Source: Rhizobium bangladeshense (GTDB lineage: Bacteria > Pseudomonadota > Alphaproteobacteria > Rhizobiales > Rhizobiaceae). From it: a stretch of 64,000 nt of DNA. The position numbers and the translations under genes are program-made. Positions 42,945 through 54,408 of this stretch are shown in pieces. The notes under the pieces are model-generated. The model ran no database searches, was not told the origin of the DNA, and was given only the letters and a program-made list of their open reading frames with translations. The stretch is from contig NZ_LYPL01000016.1 in assembly GCF_001662075.1 (NCBI RefSeq), positions 1 through 64,000 on the forward strand, written 5' to 3'. Position 1 is the stretch's first letter, and each line of letters begins with the position of its first letter.

Positions 42945-43952
42945 ATGTTACGATTCCTGCTCGTGCGCATAGCCTCCGCGATCCCCGTTCTCTTCATCCT
43001 GAGCGTGGTGACTTTCGCGATCATCCAGGCTCCGCCCGGCGATTACGCCGATTACATCCGCTCCCAGCTGATCAACCAGGGCGGCGCCTCCTATGCCCAG
43101 GCCGAGGCGCAGGCGCAGGCCTACCGGGTCGAGCACGGCCTCGACAAGCCGATGGTCGTGCAATACGTCAACTGGATCGGCGGCATCGTCACCCGCGGCG
43201 ATTTCGGCTACAGCATGTTCTACAACAAGCCGGTCGCAGACGTCGTCGGCGAACGCCTGCCGCGGACCCTGCTTCTGGCGCTCGTCTGCCACATCTTCGC
43301 CTCGGTGCTCGGCATCGGTTTCGGCATCTGGGCGGCGACGCGCCAGTACAGCTGGATCGACAGCCTGCTTTCGGGAATTTCCTTCCTCGGCATGACGGTG
43401 CCGCGCTTCCTGATGGCGCTGATCATCGTCTATCTCCTGGTCTTCCAGTTCGACGTGACGGAGATCGGCAGCTTCTTCTCACCGCAATATGGCGGGGCGC
43501 CCTGGTCCTGGGCGAAATTCGTCGATCTCCTCAGCCATGTCTGGCCGGTCGTGGCGATCGCCACCTTCGGCGGGCTCGCCTACAATATGCGCGTCATGCG
43601 CGGCAACCTGCTCGACACGCTGAACGCCCAATATGTCGAGACGGCCAAGGCCAAGGGGCTTTCCGGCGGCGCCGTGGTGATGCGACATGCGGTGCCGAAC
43701 GCGCTGCATCCGCTCGTCATGTATCAGGGCGTCGTGCTGCCCTACATGCTGACCGGCGAGATCGAAACGGCGATCATCTTCGCGCTGCCGACCGTCGGCC
43801 CGGCGATCGTCGGCTCGATGGCGATCGGCGACGTCTATGTCACCGCCACCTTCATGATGGTGCTGTCGGCAACGCTGATCGTCGGCAATATCATCGCCGA
43901 CATGCTGCTCGCTCTGCTCGATCCGCGCGTCCGTCAATACGGAGGAGCCTGA
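42945..43952 (+). CDS. agpB: Alpha-galactoside ABC transporter permease (DppB-type)
   Basis: A 335-residue permease of the DppB/OppB class with six predicted membrane helices. It begins MLRFLLVRIASAIPVLF, the usual start of this class, so the ATG at 42945 is preferred to one 63 bases upstream at 42882, which would add 21 polar residues. The EAA loop lies in YVETAKAKGLSGGAVVMRHA. It forms the channel with the next gene. Confidence 0.82.
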   Translation: MLRFLLVRIASAIPVLFILSVVTFAIIQAPPGDYADYIRSQLINQGGASYAQAEAQAQAYRVEHGLDKPMVVQYVNWIGGIVTRGDFGYSMFYNKPVADVVGERLPRTLLLALVCHIFASVLGIGFGIWAATRQYSWIDSLLSGISFLGMTVPRFLMALIIVYLLVFQFDVTEIGSFFSPQYGGAPWSWAKFVDLLSHVWPVVAIATFGGLAYNMRVMRGNLLDTLNAQYVETAKAKGLSGGAVVMRHAVPNALHPLVMYQGVVLPYMLTGEIETAIIFALPTVGPAIVGSMAIGDVYVTATFMMVLSATLIVGNIIADMLLALLDPRVRQYGGA

Positions 43953-43953
43953 G

Positions 43954-45090
43954 ATGCTTGCTTTCGACTCGTCCGCAACGCCGCCTACCACCGAACTTGC
44001 GGTGAAGAAGCCGTCACATGGCAGCGAGAGCTATCTGGCGCTTGTCTGGCGCCGGCTCAGGCGCTCCTGGACCGGCATGGCCGGGCTCATCCTGGTCGGG
44101 CTGCTGCTCCTCATGGCGGTCTTTGCCGATTTCTTCGCGCCGATGGATCCGAAGGCGACCCATGTCGGCTTCGCGCCGCCGCAGGTGATGAGCTTCCACG
44201 ACAAGGACGGCAATTTCGTCTTCCAGCCGCGCGTCTATGCGCTGTCGGATAGCGAGGAGCTCGACCCGGTCACCTTCCAGCCGATCGTCGGCATGGATTA
44301 CGACAATCCCAGGCTGCTCGGCTTCTTCGTCAAGGGCGCCGAATACAAGCTGTTCGGCCTGATCCCGGCCGACCGCCACTTCTTCGGCTCGACCGACGGC
44401 CAGCCGGTGCACTTCCTCGGCACCGACAAGTTCGGCCGCGACGTGCTGTCGCGCGCCATCATCGGCTCGCGCATCTCGCTGATGATCGCGCTGACCGTCG
44501 TCTTCATCGTCACCCTGATCGGCACGACGGTCGGCATGGTCTCCGGCTATTTCGGCGGCACCTTCGATGTCTGGCTGCAGCGCTTCGTCGAGCTGGTGCT
44601 CGCCTTCCCGCAATTGCCGCTCTATCTCGCCTTGACCTCGCTGATTCCGGTGACGGCGCCGACCAACGTCTTCCTCGCCTTCGTCATCTTCGTCATGTCG
44701 GCGCTCGGCTGGGCGCAGATGTCACGCGAGGTGCGCGGCAAGACCCTGGCGCTCGCCCGCATCGACTATGTCAGGGCGGCGATGGCCGTCGGCGCCACCG
44801 ACCGGCGCATCATCATCCAGCATATCTTCCCCAACGTGATGAGCCACGTCATCGTTGCGGTGACGCTGCACATACCGAGCGTCGTGCTCTTGGAATCCTT
44901 CCTCGGTTTCCTCGGTTTTGCCGTCAAGCCGCCGCTGATCTCCTGGGGGCTGATGCTGCAGGATACGGCGACCTATTCGGTCATCGGCTCCTATCCCTGG
45001 ATTCTCGCTCCCGTCGGCTTCGTGCTCGTCACCGTCTTCGCCTTCAATGCGCTCGGCGATGGACTGCGCGACGCAGTCGACCCCTACTGA
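43954..45090 (+). CDS. agpC: Alpha-galactoside ABC transporter permease (DppC-type)
   Basis: A 378-residue permease of the DppC/OppC class. The first helix is GMAGLILVGLLLLMAVFADF, followed by a long periplasmic loop, FLGTDKFGRDVLSRAIIGSR, and the EAA loop IDYVRAAMAVGATDRRI. It starts two bases after the agpB stop. The periplasmic insertion between helix 1 and FGTD (about 90 residues) is longer than in peptide permeases. Confidence 0.85.
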   Translation: MLAFDSSATPPTTELAVKKPSHGSESYLALVWRRLRRSWTGMAGLILVGLLLLMAVFADFFAPMDPKATHVGFAPPQVMSFHDKDGNFVFQPRVYALSDSEELDPVTFQPIVGMDYDNPRLLGFFVKGAEYKLFGLIPADRHFFGSTDGQPVHFLGTDKFGRDVLSRAIIGSRISLMIALTVVFIVTLIGTTVGMVSGYFGGTFDVWLQRFVELVLAFPQLPLYLALTSLIPVTAPTNVFLAFVIFVMSALGWAQMSREVRGKTLALARIDYVRAAMAVGATDRRIIIQHIFPNVMSHVIVAVTLHIPSVVLLESFLGFLGFAVKPPLISWGLMLQDTATYSVIGSYPWILAPVGFVLVTVFAFNALGDGLRDAVDPY

Positions 45091-45100
45091 GGAGATTGAT

Positions 45101-46768
<1,668 letters not shown>

Positions 46769-46792
46769 TTGACCCGCATGCCGGAGGTTATA

Positions 46793-48163
46793 ATGGCTGC
46801 AAATCCCAAAATCACGTTCATCGGAGCAGGCTCCACCGTCTTCATGAAGAACATCATCGGCGACGTTCTGCAGCGTCCGGCGCTTTCCGGCGCCACGATC
46901 GCCCTGATGGACCTCAACCCGCAGCGGCTGGAAGAAAGCGCCATCGTCGTCAACAAGCTGATCTCGACGCTCGGCGTCAAGGCCAGGGCCGAGACCTATT
47001 CCGACCAGCGCAAGGCGCTCGCCGGCGCCGATTTCGTCGTCGTCGCCTTCCAGATCGGCGGCTATGAGCCCTGCACCGTCACCGATTTCGAAGTGCCGAA
47101 GAAATACGGCCTGCGCCAGACGATCGCCGACACACTCGGCGTCGGCGGCATCATGCGCGGCTTGCGCACCGTGCCGCATCTCTGGAAGGTCTGCGAGGAC
47201 ATGCTCGCCGTCTGCCCGCAAGCGATCATGCTGCAATACGTCAATCCGATGGCGATCAACACCTGGGCGATCGCCGAGAAATATCCGAGCATTCGCCAGG
47301 TCGGCCTCTGCCATTCGGTGCAGGGCACGGCGATGGAGCTCGCCCACGATCTCGACATTCCCTATGAGGAAATCCGCTACCGCGCCGCCGGCATCAACCA
47401 CATGGCCTTCTATCTCAAATTCGAGCATCGCCAGGCCGACGGCTCCTACCGCAACCTCTATCCCGATCTCTTGCGCGCCTATCGCGAGGGCAGGGCGCCG
47501 AAACCCGGCTGGAACCCTCGCTGCCCCAACAAGGTCCGCTACGAGATGCTGACGCGGCTCGGCTATTTCGTCACCGAAAGCTCGGAGCATTTCGCCGAAT
47601 ACACGCCTTATTTCATCAAGGAGGGCCGCGACGACCTGATCGAGAAATTCGGCATTCCGCTCGATGAATATCCGAAGCGCTGCATCGAGCAGATTGAGCG
47701 CTGGAAGGGCCAGGCGGAGGCCTACCGTAGCGCCGACAAGATCGAGGTGACGCCGTCGAAGGAATATGCCTCCTCGATCATCAACTCGGTCTGGACCGGC
47801 GAACCCTCCGTCATCTACGGCAATGTCCGCAACAATGGCTGCATCACCTCGCTGCCGGAAAATTGCGCCGCCGAAGTGCCCTGCCTGGTCGACGCCTCAG
47901 GCATCCAGCCGACCTTCATCGGCGACCTGCCGCCGCAGCTGACCGCGCTGATCCGCACCAATATCAACGTGCAGGAGCTGACGGTGCAGGCGCTGATGAC
48001 GGAAAATCGCGAGCACATCTACCACGCCGCGATGATGGACCCGCACACGGCCGCCGAACTCGACCTCGACCAGATCTGGTCGCTGGTCGACGACCTGCTC
48101 GCCACCCACGGCGCCTGGCTGCCGGAATGGGCCCGCACAACGAAAAAAGTCCAGGCCGCCTGA
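46793..48163 (+). CDS. agaL2: GH4 alpha-galactosidase (MelA-like)
   Basis: A 456-residue GH4 enzyme. The Rossmann motif is ITFIGAGSTVFMKNI, followed by QYVNPMAINTWA, VGLCHSVQGTAMEL and YRAAGINHMAFYL, with cysteine and histidine metal ligands as in E. coli MelA. The ATG at 46793 is preferred, since GGAGG lies seven bases upstream. It is the second GH4 of the operon; the two differ enough in sequence to have different linkage or sugar preference. Confidence 0.87.
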   Translation: MAANPKITFIGAGSTVFMKNIIGDVLQRPALSGATIALMDLNPQRLEESAIVVNKLISTLGVKARAETYSDQRKALAGADFVVVAFQIGGYEPCTVTDFEVPKKYGLRQTIADTLGVGGIMRGLRTVPHLWKVCEDMLAVCPQAIMLQYVNPMAINTWAIAEKYPSIRQVGLCHSVQGTAMELAHDLDIPYEEIRYRAAGINHMAFYLKFEHRQADGSYRNLYPDLLRAYREGRAPKPGWNPRCPNKVRYEMLTRLGYFVTESSEHFAEYTPYFIKEGRDDLIEKFGIPLDEYPKRCIEQIERWKGQAEAYRSADKIEVTPSKEYASSIINSVWTGEPSVIYGNVRNNGCITSLPENCAAEVPCLVDASGIQPTFIGDLPPQLTALIRTNINVQELTVQALMTENREHIYHAAMMDPHTAAELDLDQIWSLVDDLLATHGAWLPEWARTTKKVQAA

Positions 48164-48190
48164 CCGCCTCTCCCTGGTCGGGCATCAAGG

Positions 48191-48226
48191 AGCCCCGCGG
48201 TGGCAACAACCGCGGGGCTTTTGTTT
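48191..48226 (+). terminator. Rho-independent terminator of the alpha-galactoside operon
   Basis: AGCCCCGCGGT (48191-48201) pairs with ACCGCGGGGCT (48209-48219) around a seven-base loop and is followed by TTTGTTT. It is the strongest terminator in the window. Confidence 0.92.
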
Positions 48227-48260
48227 GGGGATTCCTGTCGGCATGCATTTGCCGAAAACT

Positions 48261-48560
48261 CTAAATCCCCGACCCATCGAGCTGCTCGTCGTCATCGCCC
48301 TCCCAGGGCGAAGGCATCGAGGTGCGATTGGCGGACGGCATCGGCATCCAACACTTCAACTCCGGCTCGGCATATTCGATGATATGCCCCGGCGAGGAAT
48401 CCGACGCGCGCCAGCCTTCCCCAGCGAATTGATCGCCATGCGACCAATAGGCGAGATCAACCTCCGCCGGCCCCTGCTCGGACGCCCGGATCGTTACCAG
48501 GATCCGGCTGCCGTCCTTGGGTGCGCTTGCCATCTGGCGCCAGCGATCTAGGTCATCCAT
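48261..48560 (-). CDS. Small protein of unknown function
   Basis: A 99-residue protein beginning MDDLDRWRQMASAPKDGSRI. The W-x3-A-S-A-P-K-D-G-S-R-I pattern resembles small phage-like or DUF551-type proteins common in rhizobia. It has no signal peptide. GGGAGG lies seven bases from the ATG. No function is assigned. Confidence 0.7.
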   Translation of the reverse strand: MDDLDRWRQMASAPKDGSRILVTIRASEQGPAEVDLAYWSHGDQFAGEGWRASDSSPGHIIEYAEPELKCWMPMPSANRTSMPSPWEGDDDEQLDGSGI

Positions 48561-48958
48561 CGATTTTCCTCCCTGCTTGCTGCTGGTGCGAGTGTTGCCT
48601 TGTCGTCGGAAGTGGTCAACCCAAACTTTATGGGAGCCAAAGTCTCGCGGAACTAAGGCTTATCGGCCAGTATGTGCCCGCTCACGACGTATGGGGGCGC
48701 CGAATGGCTATAGCAAAAACAAACCGTCTATCGTCGTGCCGGCCTGCATATTGAGCAAATCCTATCCTTTGTGCTGGTTACGACGATGCGGGGTAATCCA
48801 AATCAAGTATCATTGAGTTTCGATGAGCATTACTTATCGGAAGGTGTTGCCCGCCAATCAGGTCAAAGCGTGAAAAACTGAACACCTCTGGCGCCTTGCG
48901 GCGGTTCAGGGCATCCTATGACGGTTGAAGATTGTGTTTGGCAGTTGGAGGAATGCCG
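48561..48958. other. Intergenic stretch, no gene seen
   Basis: About 400 bases between the small protein and the EF-G-like gene. The base composition is lower in GC than its surroundings. No open frame has a plausible ribosome site, and I see no repeat shared with the rest of the window. It holds the promoters of both divergent genes. Confidence 0.5.
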
Positions 48959-50920
48959 ATGCGCTGCTTTACCGTGCTTGGACCTTCGCAGACCGGAAAA
49001 TCGACAGTCGTGGAAAAGCTCGGCTCGCTGGAGGGGACGCCGAGAAAATCCAGCTCCCCTTATGGATTGAACCTCACAGAGTTCACCTTCGGAAACGAGG
49101 CGTGGTGTGCCCTGGATGCGCCAGGACCCAACGAAGCGTTGGCGCATGCGCAGCACGCGCTTCTTGCCAGCGACGCCTGCATATTGTGCGTTTCATCGGC
49201 ACCCGAGGAGGCTGTGCTCGCCGCGCCCTATCTCAGGATCATCGAAGCCTCGGGGACGCCTTGCATTCTCTTCGTCAACCGGATGGACGAACCGAGAGGG
49301 CGGTTGAGGGACGTCATCGCCGCGCTTCAAGACTACGCCAGCCACACCCTGTTGCTTCGCCAGATCCCGATCCGCGAGGGCGACAGGATCATTGGCAGTT
49401 GCGATCTGATTTCGGAACGGGCGTGGCGCTACCGGGAGGGCCAGCCTTCGGCGCTGATCGCGATCCCCGAAAGCACCGCCGAACGCGAGCACGAAGCGCG
49501 CACCGAGCTCCTCGAACACCTGTCCGAATTTGACGACTGGCTTCTTGAGGAACTGATCGAGGATCGCGAGCCATCCAGCGACGCGCTCTATGCCATTTCA
49601 TCACGGGTTCTCAGGGAAAACAGGATTATCCCGGTGCTGATCGGTGCTGCAAGTCACGGCAACGGCATGATGAGGCTGATGAAGGCGCTGCGCCACGAGG
49701 CGCCGCCGCTAGGGGTTCTTCGGCAGCGTCTCGCGCATACGGCAACTGTCGATGAAGGCAAGCTGGCGGCCGTGAGCTTCCATGCCTATCATCGCCAGAA
49801 TGTCGGCAAGACGGTGCTCGTGCGCGCCCTTGGCGAGGGACTGCGGCAAGGCGCGTCACTGGGCGGCTCCGGCCTCGGCGCCGTCCAAAGTCTCGCAAAC
49901 GGGCGGTCCAATTCGGCCGTTCTGCCGGCACCCGGGGATGTCTTCGCGACCGTCAAGTCCGACCACCTGCCTGTCCCTTCGCTGTTGACCGCCGGCGCGG
50001 TGGTCGCCTCGCCCGAGTGGACGGAACCACCGACGCCGATGCTGGAAAGGATCCTGGTACCGGGCAGCGAGCGCGATGAAAACAAACTTTCCGAAACGCT
50101 GGCGAAGCTTTCCGAGACGGATCGCGGCCTGAAAGTCTTGCAGGAGGAAGGCACGGGCGCTCAACTCGTCCGCGCTCAAGGGCCGGTGCATCTGCGTGAT
50201 CTCTGCCGAACGCTGGCGGAAGTCTTTCACATCTCCGTGACCGACCGAACGCCCAGCCCAACCTACCGCGAAACGATCGCCAAGCCGTCGGAGGTTCATT
50301 ATCGCCATCGCAAACAGACCGGCGGTGCCGGGCAATTCGCGGATGTGAAGTTGAGCATTCACCCCAACGCGCGCGGCCAGGGCTTCACCTTTGGCGAAAC
50401 CGTCAAGGGCGGCGCCGTTCCGCGCAATTACTTCCCCGCCGTCGAAGCGGGGGCGCGCGAAGCGATGGAGAAAGGACCGCTCGGCTTCGAAGTCATCGAT
50501 GTTGGCGTGACGCTGTTGGATGGTCAGCACCATACCGTCGACAGTTCGGAACACGCCTTCCGGACCGCGTCGAAAATGGGGGTGAGACAGGCGCTTACCG
50601 AAGGATCGACCGTCTTGATGCAGCCGATATTCCGCACCGAGTTCCACATCCCGTCGGTCTATTCAGGCAGCCTTGTCCAGATCGTCGCCGCTCTCAACGG
50701 TCAGGTTCTCGGCTTCGACCGTGATGAAGCCGCCAAGGGATGGGACATCTTCCGGGCGCTCGTGCCGGGCGGCGCACTTGAAGATCTGGCGCGGTCGCTG
50801 CGCTCGGCGACGCAGGGCATCGGTTATTTTTCCAAGACCTTCGATCACTTCGAGGAACTCTACGGCAAGGAGGCGGACGCCATTGTGAGGGCAAAGGAGA
50901 AATCAGGCACCGCACACTGA
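48959..50920 (+). CDS. EF-G-like paralogue with degenerate GTPase domain
   Basis: A 653-residue protein. Domains II-V are recognisable: MLERILVPGSERDENKLSE, then YRHRKQTGGAGQFADVK of domain IV and YSGSLVQIVAALNGQVLG of domain V. The G domain is shortened. The P-loop is GPSQTGKST, G3 reads LDAPGPNEA instead of DTPGH (catalytic His replaced by Pro), and G4 is NRMD. The switch I region is largely missing. The ATG at 48959 is six bases from GGAGGA. It belongs to the group of EF-G-like proteins distinct from translational FusA; the role is unknown. Confidence 0.8.
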   Translation: MRCFTVLGPSQTGKSTVVEKLGSLEGTPRKSSSPYGLNLTEFTFGNEAWCALDAPGPNEALAHAQHALLASDACILCVSSAPEEAVLAAPYLRIIEASGTPCILFVNRMDEPRGRLRDVIAALQDYASHTLLLRQIPIREGDRIIGSCDLISERAWRYREGQPSALIAIPESTAEREHEARTELLEHLSEFDDWLLEELIEDREPSSDALYAISSRVLRENRIIPVLIGAASHGNGMMRLMKALRHEAPPLGVLRQRLAHTATVDEGKLAAVSFHAYHRQNVGKTVLVRALGEGLRQGASLGGSGLGAVQSLANGRSNSAVLPAPGDVFATVKSDHLPVPSLLTAGAVVASPEWTEPPTPMLERILVPGSERDENKLSETLAKLSETDRGLKVLQEEGTGAQLVRAQGPVHLRDLCRTLAEVFHISVTDRTPSPTYRETIAKPSEVHYRHRKQTGGAGQFADVKLSIHPNARGQGFTFGETVKGGAVPRNYFPAVEAGAREAMEKGPLGFEVIDVGVTLLDGQHHTVDSSEHAFRTASKMGVRQALTEGSTVLMQPIFRTEFHIPSVYSGSLVQIVAALNGQVLGFDRDEAAKGWDIFRALVPGGALEDLARSLRSATQGIGYFSKTFDHFEELYGKEADAIVRAKEKSGTAH

Positions 50921-51193
50921 AACGTTCGCGCCACTTCATGCTCGGGACTCATGCCCGCCCTTACGTGCCTGAAATGGTTGCAGTTGTAGTAGCACGGGCC
51001 CGCGGTTGCGGGCTTGCTTGCCGGGATGGCGTACTGGGCCGCCTCAATACGCTTCGTTGCCTCCCGGCCATCATTCCGAACGGTTATCGCGGCTCCTCAA
51101 ACCATTCCGTTTGCCACCCGCTTGCCAAAAAACCACAATTGCCTCACTTAAATCACACATCCACCCTCGGCCTAAGAATTGGATCCACGCTGA

Positions 51194-53311
51194 ATGCGCA
51201 TCGCCTACGTTTTTCTTGGTGCATTTCTTGCAATTGCGCCGTCCGCATATGCTGAAGTTGCACCGCCGCCTGTTCTGAAGCCGCTGGAGCGGCAGGCGGA
51301 TGCGGCTTTGTTGAGCGCGCAGTTTCTGTCGCGCTACAGCTACAAGCCGGTGGCGCTCGATGACGCCTTGTCGGCGCGGGTAATGGATGGGTTCATCAAG
51401 TCGCTGGATCCCGACCGCATGCTTTTCCTGCAGGCCGATATCGACAAGTTCATGGCGGACCGCAGCAAGATCGACGATGCGATCGAGCGGAAGGATCTGA
51501 AGATCCCGTTTGCGATCTTCAATGCCTATGAGCAGCGCGTTGCCGATCGCATGACTTATGCGCGCAGCCTGCTGAAGCAGGGGTTCGATTTCAGCGTGAA
51601 AGAGGATTATGCGGTGCTGCGCGAGAAGGCGCCCTGGCCGCAGTCGGAAGCCGAGAGCAACGAGCTTTGGCGCAAGCGCGTCAAGAGCGACTGGCTGCGG
51701 CTGAAGCTCGGCGGCAAGGCGGATGCCGCCATTCGCGAAACGCTCGACAAGCGCTATGAAAACACGCTCGAGCGCGTCTACAAGTTCAAGAGCGACGATG
51801 TTTTCCAGTCGTTCATGGATGCCTATTCCAACGCGATCGATCCGCATACGGATTATTTCGGCGCGGCTGCCTCGGCCGATTTCAATGTCTCGATGAAGCT
51901 GTCGCTGTTCGGCATCGGCGCGGTGCTGCAGGAACGTGACGACTATACGACGATCCGTGAGCTCGTGCCCGGCGGGCCGGCGCAGCTCTCCGGCAAGCTC
52001 GCCGTCGGCGACCGCATCACCGGCGTCGGGCAGGGCAAGGACGGGCCGATCAAGGAAGTGGTGGGCACGCGCCTGGACGAGGTCGTGCAGATGATCCGCG
52101 GCAAGAAGGGCACCGTCGTGCGCCTTGACATTCTGCCGGCCGATGCCGGCGCCGATGCCACGCATCGCGTCGTCAGCCTGGTGCGCGACAAGATCAGCCT
52201 CGACAAGCAGGCCGCCAAGAAGACGGTGCTGTCGGTCAAGGCGGGCGATGCCACGCGCAAGATCGGCATCATCACCCTGCCGGTCTTCTATGAGGATTTC
52301 GATGCCAAGAACAAAGGCGACAAGGATTATAAGAGCGCCAGCCGCGACGTCGCCAAGCTGCTCGAGGAACTGAGCCAGGAGAATGTCGACGGCGTTCTCA
52401 TCGATCTGCGCAACAATGGCGGCGGTTCGCTGGACGAGGCGATCGATCTCACCGGCCTCTTCATCGGCAAGGGCCCGGTTGTTCAGCAGCGTGCCGGCAA
52501 CGGCAAGATCGTGGTGAAAAGCGCGGATTTTTCAGCCCCCGCCTGGACAGGCCCGATGGGCGTGCTGATCAATCGCGGTTCGGCCTCGGCGTCGGAAATC
52601 TTTGCCGCGGCCATCCAGGATTACGGGCGCGGCGTCATCATCGGCGAACCGAGCTTCGGCAAGGGCACGGTGCAGACGGTCGTCGATCTCGATGAGGTGG
52701 TTCACAACAGCAAGCCGGAGCTCGGCGAGCTGAAGGTGACGATTTCGCAGTTCTTCCGGGTCAATGGCGGCACGACGCAGCTGCGCGGCGTCACCCCCGA
52801 TATCAGCCTGCCCGGCCTCTCCGATCCGGCGAGCTTCGGCGAGACGAGTTATGACAATGCGCTGCCTTGGGCAGAGATCAAGCCGGCAAAATATACGCCG
52901 GAAGGCGATGTCGCGGCGTTGGTGCCGGCCCTGCAAAGCCGCCATGATGCGCGGGTCAAGAGCGATCCGGGTTTCCAGCGGCTGATCGAGGACATTGCCG
53001 AGCTGAAGGCGCAGCGCGAAAAAGGCGTCGTGTCGCTGAACGAAGCCGAACGCCGCAAGGAGGCGGCCGCCCGCGAGAAGCGGTTCAAGGACCGGGCCGA
53101 GGCGAGCGACGGCGAGGATCCGACCGGCGATGACGGCCTGCAGTCGGATGAGCGCAGCCTGAGCGCCGATATCGCCATGGAAAATGCCCGCAAGAAGGCC
53201 AAGGACGTCCTGCTCGACGAGGCAGCCGCCATTGTTGGCGACGAGGCGGATTTGCAGCAGGGCGGCGTCAAGGCCGCGACGACACAAACGGGAAAGACCA
53301 AGGGAAATTAG
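51194..53311 (+). CDS. prc: Tail-specific protease Prc (S41A)
   Basis: A 705-residue periplasmic protease. Residues 1-20 are a signal peptide (MRIAYVFLGAFLAIAPSAYA). A PDZ domain follows (IRELVPGGPAQLSGKLAVGD). The catalytic serine is in NRGSASASEIFA (residues 460-471) and the lysine in EPSFGKGTVQTV. The length and order match E. coli Prc/Tsp, which degrades proteins with hydrophobic C-termini. The C-terminal 100 residues are charged and helical. Confidence 0.92.
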   Translation: MRIAYVFLGAFLAIAPSAYAEVAPPPVLKPLERQADAALLSAQFLSRYSYKPVALDDALSARVMDGFIKSLDPDRMLFLQADIDKFMADRSKIDDAIERKDLKIPFAIFNAYEQRVADRMTYARSLLKQGFDFSVKEDYAVLREKAPWPQSEAESNELWRKRVKSDWLRLKLGGKADAAIRETLDKRYENTLERVYKFKSDDVFQSFMDAYSNAIDPHTDYFGAAASADFNVSMKLSLFGIGAVLQERDDYTTIRELVPGGPAQLSGKLAVGDRITGVGQGKDGPIKEVVGTRLDEVVQMIRGKKGTVVRLDILPADAGADATHRVVSLVRDKISLDKQAAKKTVLSVKAGDATRKIGIITLPVFYEDFDAKNKGDKDYKSASRDVAKLLEELSQENVDGVLIDLRNNGGGSLDEAIDLTGLFIGKGPVVQQRAGNGKIVVKSADFSAPAWTGPMGVLINRGSASASEIFAAAIQDYGRGVIIGEPSFGKGTVQTVVDLDEVVHNSKPELGELKVTISQFFRVNGGTTQLRGVTPDISLPGLSDPASFGETSYDNALPWAEIKPAKYTPEGDVAALVPALQSRHDARVKSDPGFQRLIEDIAELKAQREKGVVSLNEAERRKEAAAREKRFKDRAEASDGEDPTGDDGLQSDERSLSADIAMENARKKAKDVLLDEAAAIVGDEADLQQGGVKAATTQTGKTKGN

Positions 53312-53489
53312 GGGGCTGCTCCCGCTACCCCTGCGGTTCAGGGCGCCGCCGATGCCCGAGCACGATCGGGCGCGGCGGCCGTATTGACGTTTCCGTAATC
53401 ACCGGTGGCGCCTTTGCTTGCCGCAACCGGCCCTTTCCTCGTAAGATTTCTGCGCCATGTCATGCCAGGACAACCAGACAGGGTAGGGT

Positions 53490-54386
53490 ATGGACGCGCG
53501 CGTCGAACAGCTTCTCAACCTTTCCGCACAGACCGAAACGCTGATTGCGGTCTATGACGGGGATGACCGGCTGCAATATGCCAACAGCGCCTTCCGTTCG
53601 GCCTATTTCATCGAGCCGGATGAGACGCCGCTCTGGCCGGATCTCATGCGGCGCAATTTCGAGCTGAACCGGGGCACGGTCCTGCGGACCGATGATTTCG
53701 AGGCGTGGCTGCGCTCGACCCAGTCGCGCCGCGGCAAGATCGGCTATCGCGCCTTCGAGACGGATCTCACCGACGGCCGCTGGCTGTGGATGACGGAGAC
53801 GGTGCAGCAGGATGGTTGGATGCTGTGCATCGCCAGCGACATCACCCGGTTGAGAGCGCAGGGCCGGACGGTCCGGCAGGATCGCGATCAGGCAATCAAG
53901 GCGTCCTACACCGATGAACTCACCGGCGTCGCCAACCGCCGCTTCGTCATGGCCCGCGTCGACGACATGCTGGCCGCTGCCCGCAATGGCGGCAGCGGCT
54001 GCCTCGCGGTCTTCGATATCGACAATTTCAAGCGCATCAACGATCGGCTCGGCCACCACGCCGGCGATCTCGTGCTGCGCGATTTCGCCCATCGCATTCA
54101 TCAGAATGTCCGCCGCAACGATTGTTTCGGCCGGGTCGGCGGCGAAGAATTCCTGCTTGTCATGCCGTCGACGAGCCCGGAAGACGCCTTGGCCATGGTC
54201 GAGCGCATGCTGACGGTGATCCGCTTTTCCCGGCCGCTCGCTGATTCGCCCGACTTCAGCTACACCTGCTCCGCCGGCATCGCCGCCAGTCTGCCGACCG
54301 ACAGCGTCTCGGAGCTTTACCGGCGCGCCGACCAGGCGCTCTATGACGCCAAGATGAGCGGTCGCGACAGGGTGCGTGCGGCGTAG
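53490..54386 (+). CDS. Diguanylate cyclase with N-terminal PAS domain
   Basis: A 298-residue protein. Residues 15-125 look like a PAS sensor (TETLIAVYDGDDRLQYANS). The GGDEF domain begins TDELTGVANRRFVMA; the active site is GRVGGEEFLLV. The allosteric I-site RRND lies five residues before it, so product inhibition is expected. It would make c-di-GMP in the cytoplasm. There is no membrane segment. It is convergent with the unknown genes to its right. Confidence 0.9.
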   Translation: MDARVEQLLNLSAQTETLIAVYDGDDRLQYANSAFRSAYFIEPDETPLWPDLMRRNFELNRGTVLRTDDFEAWLRSTQSRRGKIGYRAFETDLTDGRWLWMTETVQQDGWMLCIASDITRLRAQGRTVRQDRDQAIKASYTDELTGVANRRFVMARVDDMLAAARNGGSGCLAVFDIDNFKRINDRLGHHAGDLVLRDFAHRIHQNVRRNDCFGRVGGEEFLLVMPSTSPEDALAMVERMLTVIRFSRPLADSPDFSYTCSAGIAASLPTDSVSELYRRADQALYDAKMSGRDRVRAA

Positions 54387-54408
54387 GGTCTCAGCGTGTT
54401 GGGACTCG

